Assembly: GCA_023424585.1 (NCBI GenBank)
Contig: JAFADT010000906.1
Coordinates: 1-18,265, forward strand
DNA length: 18,265 nt
Reading direction: 5' to 3'
Source of the DNA: Pseudomonadota bacterium
Lineage (GTDB): Bacteria > Myxococcota > Myxococcia > Myxococcales > Myxococcaceae
A program made the position numbers and the translations under genes. The notes beneath the pieces are model-generated. The model saw nothing but the letters and a program-made list of their open reading frames with translations, was not told where the DNA came from and searched no databases. Below, in pieces: positions 7,534-12,892 of this stretch. The first letter of the stretch is position 1. Each line of letters opens with the position of its first letter.

Positions 7534-8325
7534 CTACTCGGGCAGGTAATACAGCGTGCCCGCCCCCACGGGCGTCAGCTCCCCAGCGCCGCCTCCATCG
7601 AGGAGCACCAGCCGTGGCCGGTACACGCCCAGCACGGTCTGCTCGGTGGCCGTCGGGTTGTCGTAGCGGTGGCCGAAGACGCCCGGGCCGTTGAACGCCA
7701 TCCCCCGCCCCACCGGCTGGCCCTCCAGCAGCATCCCCGCGCCCAGCACCAGCTCCATGCCCTCCGTGTGCCCGTCCGCGCGCGGCGGGATGCCCCCGCC
7801 CGGCTCCACCCGCAGCCGGTACACGCCGTAGGTCGCGCCCTCGTGGATGACGTCCACGTGGCCGAAGGGCTTCGCCTCCGCGCGGTACACCATCTCCTCG
7901 GCGGTCCGGTGCACCTGGAGCGACGGGATGGCCCAGCCCGTCAGCGCCTCCGGCTTGGTGACCCGCACCGTGGCGGCGTACAGGGGCGCGTGCGGCGCGG
8001 CGTCCGTGGGCGGCGCCAGCAGGTAGCGGCACACGGCCTCCGCCGCGGACTCCAGCAGCTCGAAGCGGCACGCATCCAGGAGGAAGCGCAGCTCACCGGC
8101 CAGCCGCCCGTAGTGCACGGTGTTCGCCAGCCTTCCGCCCACCGCCGCCTGTCTCGCGTCCAGGAAGAGCGCCACGTCCAGGCGCAGGGGCTGCGGCTTC
8201 ACGCGCTCGCGGTTGTAGACGCCCACGATGACGTCCACCGTGAGCCCGCGCAGCTCCATCACGTCCAGCGGACGGCCCTGCGCGTCGGTGACCACGGGGT
8301 GGATCCACGCCGGCTCCTGGCTCAC
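7534..8325 (-). CDS. folB: Dihydroneopterin aldolase (FolB) fused to a C-terminal cupin-like domain
   Basis: A 263-residue protein, roughly twice the length of ordinary FolB (about 120). Residues about 22-128 are a FolB domain: LRGLTVDVIVGVYNRE places the catalytic-site glutamate at Glu40, NTVHY places the conserved tyrosine at Tyr72, and VRVTKP places the catalytic lysine at Lys124, so it looks active. FolB converts 7,8-dihydroneopterin to 6-hydroxymethyl-dihydropterin in folate synthesis and can epimerise it to dihydromonapterin. Residues about 153-240 (HVDVIHEG, YRLRVEPGGGIPPRADGHTEGM, VFGHRYDN) look like a cupin beta-barrel with several possible metal-binding histidines. The start is GTG 8325, whose G-T-G-A overlaps the stop of the upstream SDR gene; AAGGAG lies about 9 nt before it. 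The overlap indicates translational coupling. The cupin call is less certain than the FolB call. Confidence 0.88.
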   Translation of the reverse strand: MSQEPAWIHPVVTDAQGRPLDVMELRGLTVDVIVGVYNRERVKPQPLRLDVALFLDARQAAVGGRLANTVHYGRLAGELRFLLDACRFELLESAAEAVCRYLLAPPTDAAPHAPLYAATVRVTKPEALTGWAIPSLQVHRTAEEMVYRAEAKPFGHVDVIHEGATYGVYRLRVEPGGGIPPRADGHTEGMELVLGAGMLLEGQPVGRGMAFNGPGVFGHRYDNPTATEQTVLGVYRPRLVLLDGGGAGELTPVGAGTLYYLPE

Positions 8326-9047
8326 AGCTGCGCGCTCCTTCCGCCATCCACGGCGATGACCTGTCCGGTGAGGTACGGCGCCTCTCGCGCGAGGAACACC
8401 ACCGTGCGCGCCACGTCCTCCACGCGGCCCTCGCGCCCCATGGGCACGCGCTGGAGCACGTCCCGCCGCGCGGCCTCGTCGAAGTGCTCCGGGAACGCCA
8501 CCACCCCCGGCGAGATGGCGTTGACGCGCACGTGCGGCGCCAGCTCCACCGCCAGCGCGCGCGTCAGCATCACGAGCGCCGCCTTGCTCACCGAGTAGTG
8601 CGCGTAGTGGCTCACCGCCCGCTCCCCGCCGATGTCGGTGAGGTGCACCACCAGCGGATCCCTCCCCGCGCGCAGCGACGGCAGCAGCGCCTGCGTGAGG
8701 AAGAAGGGCGCGTCCACGTTCACCGCGAGCATGCGGCGGTACTGCTCGCGCGTCACGTCCGCGAAGGCCACCCGCTCGTAGAGCCCCGCGTTGTGGACGA
8801 CCACGTCCAGCGCGGGGTGCGCCTCGCGGACCCGAGCGCCCAGCGCGTCCACCGCGCGCGGGTCGGAGAGGTCGCCGCGGTAGAGCGCGACGGCGCGGCC
8901 CAGCGCCCGCAGCTCGTGCGCCAGCGCCTCCAGCGACGCCATGGAATGGTTCGCGTGAAGCGCCAGGTCGTAGCCGGCGCGGCCGAGCGCTCGCGCCACC
9001 GCGCTTCCAACGCGCACGCCCGCGCCCGTGATGAATGCGGTCCCCAT
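8322..9047 (-). CDS. folM: SDR oxidoreductase of the pteridine reductase/FolM type
   Basis: A 241-residue short-chain dehydrogenase. TGAGVRVG at residues 7-14 has the arginine typical of pteridine reductase (PTR1) and FolM rather than the usual TGxxxGxG. NAG is at 86-88. The catalytic stretch HLTDIGGERAVSHYAHYSVSK has Asp138, Tyr151 and Lys155, with Asp in place of the usual SDR serine, again as in PTR1 and FolM (E. coli has HITD...YAASK). The likely reaction is NADPH-dependent reduction of dihydromonapterin or dihydrofolate to the tetrahydro form. I chose ATG 9047, with AGGCAGG about 7 nt upstream, because family members begin right before the first strand; a GTG at 9086 would add 13 residues. 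Its stop overlaps the FolB-cupin start, and that pairing supports a pterin role. Confidence 0.85.
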   Translation of the reverse strand: MGTAFITGAGVRVGSAVARALGRAGYDLALHANHSMASLEALAHELRALGRAVALYRGDLSDPRAVDALGARVREAHPALDVVVHNAGLYERVAFADVTREQYRRMLAVNVDAPFFLTQALLPSLRAGRDPLVVHLTDIGGERAVSHYAHYSVSKAALVMLTRALAVELAPHVRVNAISPGVVAFPEHFDEAARRDVLQRVPMGREGRVEDVARTVVFLAREAPYLTGQVIAVDGGRSAQL

Positions 9048-9110
9048 ATGCGGGCCCTGCCTAACAGGCCCGCCCGCGAAAGGCACCCGGCGCCTTCATC
9101 CATGAAACAC

Positions 9111-9154
9111 CGCGGGGCGACACCTGGAGACCCCACTCCAGGCACCGCCCCGCG
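9111..9154 (-). terminator. Nested two-stem hairpin, probable terminator or leader structure
   Basis: The outer stem CGCGGGGCG (9111-9119) pairs perfectly with CGCCCCGCG (9146-9154). Inside a 3x3 internal loop, CCTGGAG (9123-9129) pairs perfectly with CTCCAGG (9136-9142) around a 6-nt loop. On the minus strand it lies about 50 bp past the stop of the secreted four-cysteine protein and is followed by GTGTTTC, so it probably ends that transcript. It is also 64 bp upstream of the SDR start, so a leader role for the SDR-FolB operon is an alternative. Confidence 0.6.
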
Positions 9155-9204
9155 TTGTTCCCCTGCTTCCCCGCTGCGTCGTTCGTCCCAGCGCCTCGTG
9201 CTCG

Positions 9205-9690
9205 CTACGGGTAGTAGACCACCGTCTGCCAGCGGCGCCCGCCGTACGGCACCCAGACCCACTCCGTCACCGCCTGGTAGCCGCCCGCCACATAGCGCTG
9301 GTCGTAGTGGCCCGGCGTGCAGCGCACCGCGCGGCCGTGGCGCCCCCGCGCCACGCACTGCTCGGGGATCCAGACCTGCTCGTAGCGCGCGGGCACCCAG
9401 CGCTCCACCGTCTGCAGCTCGTAGCGGCCGCGCGCGTCCACCGGGCGCGGCATGGGGCCGTGGTTGCAGTTCGGGCCGCGGCAGCCCATGAAGCGGCGCG
9501 TCTTCTCGTCGTCATCGACGTAGCGGAACGCCTGGCCCTGCGGCACGGAGTCCCAGCCCCCCTGGTACCGCTGCCCGCCCCACTGCGCATCCGCCCGGGT
9601 CGGGCCGCGCCAGTCCGCCGCGAACGACGTGGAGGAGCCGAGCAGCAGTGCACCGAAGGCCAGGGTCGCGAGTCCGAGCTTGAAAGCCAT
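9205..9690 (-). CDS. Small secreted four-cysteine, aromatic-rich protein of unknown function
   Basis: A 161-residue protein with a clear signal peptide: MAFKLGLATLAFGALLLG, then SSTSFA with likely cleavage between Ala24 and Ala25. ATG 9690 has GGAGG 9 nt upstream; the ATG three codons earlier has GGAGG directly abutting it and would add only Met-Glu-Asp. The mature part has four cysteines (Cys70, Cys75, Cys112, Cys124), enough for two disulfides, and a C-terminal half built from similar Trp/Tyr-Val-Pro phrases: VERWVPARYEQVWIPE, GHYDQRYVAGGY and TEWVWVPYGG. Such phrases resemble short beta-rich repeats of exported proteins, but I do not recognise the family. It is transcribed divergently from the methyltransferase across 107 bp and seems to be a single-gene unit ending at the nested hairpin. 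Probably periplasmic or extracellular. Confidence 0.75.
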   Translation of the reverse strand: MAFKLGLATLAFGALLLGSSTSFAADWRGPTRADAQWGGQRYQGGWDSVPQGQAFRYVDDDEKTRRFMGCRGPNCNHGPMPRPVDARGRYELQTVERWVPARYEQVWIPEQCVARGRHGRAVRCTPGHYDQRYVAGGYQAVTEWVWVPYGGRRWQTVVYYP

Positions 9691-9797
9691 GTCTTCCATC
9701 CTCCGTCCGGGTTGCTTGTCCTGACTGACGGGGCCCCCGCCGGAACATTCAAATCCCGTCGGCGCTCGCCCGACCCCGGTGGCGGGACCGGAGGGAT

Positions 9798-10523
9798 GTG
9801 GGTACACCTCGCTCCATGTTCCACCGCGACGGCCCCACCTTCCGCGAGCTGGCCCGGCAGGCCCTCACCTCCGTCGAGCACGGCTACGACCTGCTCGCGC
9901 CCAAGTTCGAGCACACGCCGTTCCGCACGCCGGATCCGGTGCTCAAGGCCGCGCTCGCGCACGTGGGCCCCGTGGGCAGCGCCCTGGACGTGTGCTGCGG
10001 CACCGGCGCCGCGATGCGCGTGCTGCGCCCCCTGTGCCGCGAGCGCGTCGTCGGCTTCGACCTGAGCCAGGGCATGCTGGACGAGGCGCGGCGGCGGCTC
10101 GCGGATGCGCCGGGGAGCGCGGCGCTCGACTTCGTGCGCGGGGACGCGCTGGCCCTGCCCTTCGACGCGGCGTTCGACCTGGTGACCAGCTTCGGCGCCT
10201 TCGGACACATCCTGGAGGAGGACGAGCCCCGCCTCGTCGCGGGCATCGCGCGGGCGCTGAAGCCCGGGGGCCGCTTCGTCTTCGTCACCGCGCAGCCGCC
10301 GTCCGCGCTGAACCCCGGCTACTGGGTGGCGAAGGGCTTCAACGCGGCGATGCGCGTGCGAAACGCGCTCTGGAAGCCGCCGTTCGTCATGTACTACCTG
10401 ACGTTCCTCGTGCCCCGCGCCCGCGCGCTGCTGGAGGCGGCGGGGTTCGACGTGGAGGTGCGCGAGGGCGACATGCCGGAGCCCTTCGGCCGGCTCGTCA
10501 CCGTCATCGCCACCAAGCGCTGA
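9798..10523 (+). CDS. Class I SAM-dependent methyltransferase
   Basis: Up to 241 residues with the Rossmann methyltransferase core. Motif I is ALDVCCGTGA at about 62-71. The acidic residue ending strand 2 is Asp88 in VVGFDLSQGML. FVRGDALALPFDAAFDLVTSFGAFGHI at about 112-138 covers motifs II and III. LKPGGRFVFVT follows, as in the Methyltransf_11/25 families (UbiE-like). The C-terminal portion has hydrophobic segments (WKPPFVMYYLTFLVPRA), suggesting a lipophilic substrate or membrane contact, but the substrate is unknown. The start is uncertain: GTG 9798 has GGAGGG only 2 nt away, while ATG 9816 is in frame but about 20 nt from that site. The gene converges with the GreB-like gene with only 7 bp between stops. 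Confidence 0.85.
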   Translation: MGTPRSMFHRDGPTFRELARQALTSVEHGYDLLAPKFEHTPFRTPDPVLKAALAHVGPVGSALDVCCGTGAAMRVLRPLCRERVVGFDLSQGMLDEARRRLADAPGSAALDFVRGDALALPFDAAFDLVTSFGAFGHILEEDEPRLVAGIARALKPGGRFVFVTAQPPSALNPGYWVAKGFNAAMRVRNALWKPPFVMYYLTFLVPRARALLEAAGFDVEVREGDMPEPFGRLVTVIATKR

Positions 10524-10530
10524 CGCGGCC

Positions 10531-11052
10531 TCACGGCGCGGCCGTGGAGCCTTCGGACTCCGCGTACTCCACCGCGAGGAGCTCGTATTCGACCGTGCCG
10601 CGCGGGCGCTCCACCTGCACGGACTCGCCGGCCTCCTTGCCCAGGAGCGCGCGCGCCAGCGGGGACTCCACGCTCAACCGCCCCGCCTTCACGTCCGCCT
10701 CATCCGGACCGACGATGCGGTAGCGCATGCGCGCGCCGTCCTCGTCCTCCAGCACCACCCACGCCCCGAAGAAGACGCGGCCCGCCTGCGAGGGCTCCGG
10801 CGTCACCACCCGCACGTCCTCCAGGATGGCGGTGAGCTCGCGCGCCCGGCGCTCCCGCTCGCGCTTGCGCACGCCCGCCTCCAGCTCCGGCCAGTCCCGC
10901 GGCACGGGACCCTGAAGCTCCTGGAGCTCCTCCTGGAGCGCGCGGTAGCCCTCCGGCGTGATGTAGCGCTGCTCCGCCGACGTCGAACGGGGACGCGCGG
11001 GCGTGAGCCCCTCGTCGCCGCCCCCGTCTTCCTTGGTGAATGCCTTCGACAT
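10531..11052 (-). CDS. GreA/GreB-type elongation factor with shortened coiled coil
   Basis: A 173-residue protein. The C-terminal half is clearly GreB-like: GRVFFGAWVVLEDEDG at about 91-106, YRIVGPDE at 111-118 and SVESPLARALLGKEAGESV at 127-145 match the FKBP-like domain that binds RNA polymerase at the secondary channel. An N-terminal extension of about 28 residues precedes ITPEGYRALQEEL, the usual first helix. Between that Gly-Tyr pair and VFFGAW there are 56 residues, against 73 in E. coli GreB as I recall its sequence. The missing part includes the tip motif GDxSEN, whose acidic residues place the catalytic magnesium for transcript cleavage. The protein probably binds polymerase without the normal cleavage activity. 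ATG 11052 has GGAGGAGGGAG upstream. It is divergent from the PilZ gene. Confidence 0.88.
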   Translation of the reverse strand: MSKAFTKEDGGGDEGLTPARPRSTSAEQRYITPEGYRALQEELQELQGPVPRDWPELEAGVRKRERERRARELTAILEDVRVVTPEPSQAGRVFFGAWVVLEDEDGARMRYRIVGPDEADVKAGRLSVESPLARALLGKEAGESVQVERPRGTVEYELLAVEYAESEGSTAAP

Positions 11053-11179
11053 GGCCCGCTCCCTCCTCCCGGGAAATTTCTCAACGTTTCCCAGGCCTTG
11101 CACGTGGGGTCCGCCTGCCCGCCTGTTCTCCGCTGGTGCAATTTTACTATTTGGTCGGAATTGGACAGAATCCCGGGAC
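11053..11179. promoter_or_regulatory. Divergent promoter region between GreB-like and PilZ genes with an AT-rich core
   Basis: This 127-bp spacer separates divergent starts. It contains an unusually AT-rich patch (about 11139-11156) in otherwise very GC-rich DNA. On the plus strand TACTAT (11145-11150) is a fair -10, placing a start site about 23 nt before the PilZ ATG; on the minus strand TAAAAT overlaps it and could serve the GreB-like gene. Neither has a good -35 box. Confidence 0.4.
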
Positions 11180-11515
11180 ATGCACCTCCCCCGAGCCGTG
11201 CCTCGCTTCGAGCATCGCCTGGCCGTCCGTCTGCGCGGCATGCTGCCGCTCTACACGCGGGATGTTTCGGAGAGCGGCTTCTGCGCGGAGATGCTCCAGC
11301 CGATGAAGGCGGGCGATCTCCTGGAAGGCGCGCTGCTGCTGGGGGACGAGGAGGTCCCCTTCCAGGCCCGGGTCATGTGGGCCCGCCGCTCCGCTGGGGA
11401 GCGCACGCGGGGGCGCTGCGGCGTGCGCTTCGTCACCATCGGCGAGGACTTCCAGCGGCGGCTGGGGGCGTTCAGGCGCGCGCAGGGCAGGCGCCTGATC
11501 CGCTGGTTCACCTGA
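11180..11515 (+). CDS. Single-domain PilZ protein (c-di-GMP receptor)
   Basis: A 111-residue protein made of one PilZ domain. The c-di-GMP-binding motifs are intact: RFEHR (RxxxR, Arg9 and Arg13) and DVSESG (DxSxxG, Asp28, Ser30 and Gly33), followed by beta strands ending in GVRFVTIGEDFQRRL. Such small PilZ proteins act as cytoplasmic adaptors that bind c-di-GMP and then a partner, and in myxobacteria c-di-GMP affects motility, exopolysaccharide and development. The open frame extends upstream to 11003, but that extra part crosses the putative promoter and looks unlike PilZ, so I chose ATG 11180, which lacks a strong ribosome site. It could be translated from a short leader. It converges with the lipoprotein gene with 9 bp between stops. 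Confidence 0.88.
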   Translation: MHLPRAVPRFEHRLAVRLRGMLPLYTRDVSESGFCAEMLQPMKAGDLLEGALLLGDEEVPFQARVMWARRSAGERTRGRCGVRFVTIGEDFQRRLGAFRRAQGRRLIRWFT

Positions 11516-11524
11516 GGGCCGGAC

Positions 11525-12010
11525 CTACTTGCTGGTGGCCGTGTCGGGGGTGGGCTCGGCCGGGGTCTCCGACGGCGCGCCGGGCGTCGCGGGCGTGGCG
11601 GACGACTCCGGGGCGGGCTCGGCCGGGGCGGTGATGGGGGCGCCTTCGGGCGCGGGGGCCTGACCGGAGGGCACCACCTGGAGCTTGTAGCGGCTCACGC
11701 CCTTGGGCAGCACGACCTCCACCAGCGGGTTCTCCTTCACCAGGCCCGGGTCGAGCTGGAGGGAGAACTCGCCGTTCTCGTCGCTGACGGAGTTGAGGTG
11801 GTTGCGGTACTCGCCGCCCAGGATCTTGGCGCCCTTCACCGGCTGGCCCGTCTCGGCGTCCGTCACGCGCAGCACCACGAGCTGGTTCTCCTGGAGGGCG
11901 GCCGCGCCGTTCGCCTGCACGATGTCGTTGTAGCGCGGGCGCAGCGCGCAGGCGGACAGCAGCGCGGAGGAGAGGAGGGCGACGGTCAACAGGTTGCGGC
12001 GAAGGCTCAT
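11525..12010 (-). CDS. Lipoprotein with carboxypeptidase-regulatory-like domain
   Basis: A 161-residue protein starting MSLRRNLLTVALLSSALLSAC: a classic signal peptide and lipobox LSA before Cys21. Residues about 45-105 read LVVLRVTDAETGQPVKGAKI, then SVSDENGEFSLQL and PLVEVVLPKG, the pattern of a carboxypeptidase-regulatory-like/Ig-like beta sandwich in which 'G.PV.GA.V ... D.nG.f' recurs. The last 45 residues are a Pro/Ala/Glu/Thr-rich, probably disordered tail. ATG 12010 has GGATGG 5 nt upstream; the ATG at 12019 would add three residues but has no ribosome site. The long open frame running to 12523 is rejected because it would bury the signal peptide. Probably envelope-anchored, with a structural or binding role; the partner is unknown. 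Confidence 0.83.
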   Translation of the reverse strand: MSLRRNLLTVALLSSALLSACALRPRYNDIVQANGAAALQENQLVVLRVTDAETGQPVKGAKILGGEYRNHLNSVSDENGEFSLQLDPGLVKENPLVEVVLPKGVSRYKLQVVPSGQAPAPEGAPITAPAEPAPESSATPATPGAPSETPAEPTPDTATSK

Positions 12011-12280
12011 GGAATCCATCCGGGCTGGGAAGCGGTACTGCGGAGGCGCGGCAGCATAGCCGCCAGCCACCGGACGCCAAGTCCCCGGTGTGCCACGGTC
12101 CCCGCGTATGGCACCCGCCCTCACGCCCGGTGGCGGAAATTCCCGGCGGGCAGGCAGAACCAGCGCCCTCCTCCTCGGGGACCGGCGAGGCCCTCGGCCC
12201 TTCCACCCGCCCGCTTCCAGCACCATCTCCCAGGTGTCCGGGCACGTCCTTTCCCCCGCCCGAACGGAGGCCAATGCTCC

Positions 12281-12892
12281 ATGAGTGAGACCTATACGGA
12301 GGAGTCGGAACGCGTCGCGAGTCCGGGCGAGCGCTTCCCGCTGAGGAACGAACAGGTCGAATACGCGAGCCTCCCGCCCGACACGCGCGTGGAGGAGAGC
12401 CGGATCTTCTGGAAGCACAACCGGTTCGACGTCAGCGTGCTGACGATGGTGCTCATCAGCGCCGTCACGTTCTTCATCCCGCTGTTCAACGGCCTGCTGG
12501 CCGGCACCTTCGGCGGCTTCCACGCGGGGCGGCCCCGCCGGGCCCTGGCCGCCGCGCTCGTCGCCGCCGTGGGGGTGCCCGCGGTGTTCTTCGTGGCCTA
12601 CAACGTCTTCAGCGTGGGCTCCGAGCGCCTCTTCTACGGCCTGGGCTGGTGGAACTGGACCCTCCTGAACGCCATCGGCCTGTTCATCGGCGCCCTCTGC
12701 GGGGCCGCCAGCCGCCCGATGTTCAGCGGGGAGCTCCCCGTCGGCTACGCGTACCCGACGGGCGTCAGCGGAGCTCCACTCCTAGCGCAAGGCGATGTCG
12801 CGCCAGCCCTTCCGGAAGGCTCGCGAGACTTCTCCCGGGACCTGCCCACGACGCGAGTGTCCCCTCCCAGTGAACCTGGGCGCGAGGAGTGA
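12281..12892 (+). CDS. Integral membrane protein of unknown function
   Basis: A 203-residue protein starting at ATG 12281, with GGAGG about 10 nt upstream. Residues 1-50 are polar and acidic. Then come three or four hydrophobic segments: VSVLTMVLISAVTFFIPLFNGLLAGTFGGFHAG (about 52-84, probably two helices with a Gly-rich turn), ALAAALVAAVGVPAVFFVAYNVF (about 88-110) and LLNAIGLFIGALCGAA (about 128-143). The glycine-rich G-x-x-G-G-F-x-A-G turn is reminiscent of DUF5518-type proteins, but this is only a resemblance. The polar C-terminal tail (from about 150) is proline- and charge-rich. The last 43 codons overlap head-on with the end of the DUF4105 gene on the other strand. It is divergent from the lipoprotein gene across 270 bp. 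Confidence 0.72.
   Translation: MSETYTEESERVASPGERFPLRNEQVEYASLPPDTRVEESRIFWKHNRFDVSVLTMVLISAVTFFIPLFNGLLAGTFGGFHAGRPRRALAAALVAAVGVPAVFFVAYNVFSVGSERLFYGLGWWNWTLLNAIGLFIGALCGAASRPMFSGELPVGYAYPTGVSGAPLLAQGDVAPALPEGSRDFSRDLPTTRVSPPSEPGREE
12765..12892. other. 128-bp convergent overlap of two coding regions
   Basis: The last 43 codons (including stop) of the plus-strand membrane protein gene lie over the last 42 codons plus stop of the minus-strand DUF4105 gene. On the minus strand the frame encodes the final putative barrel strands; on the plus strand it encodes a polar, proline-rich tail with little constraint. No intergenic terminator is possible here, so the two transcripts should be partly complementary at their 3' ends. 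Confidence 0.7.

Noticed and set aside
9048..9086. N-terminal extension of the SDR gene from a GTG at 9086
   Set aside because: The extra 13 residues are not SDR-like, and ATG 9047 lies directly before the first Rossmann strand with an acceptable ribosome site.
12011..12523. Extension of the carboxypeptidase-regulatory-like lipoprotein gene upstream to 12523
   Set aside because: It would bury a clear signal peptide and lipobox and would run through the start of the divergent membrane protein gene.
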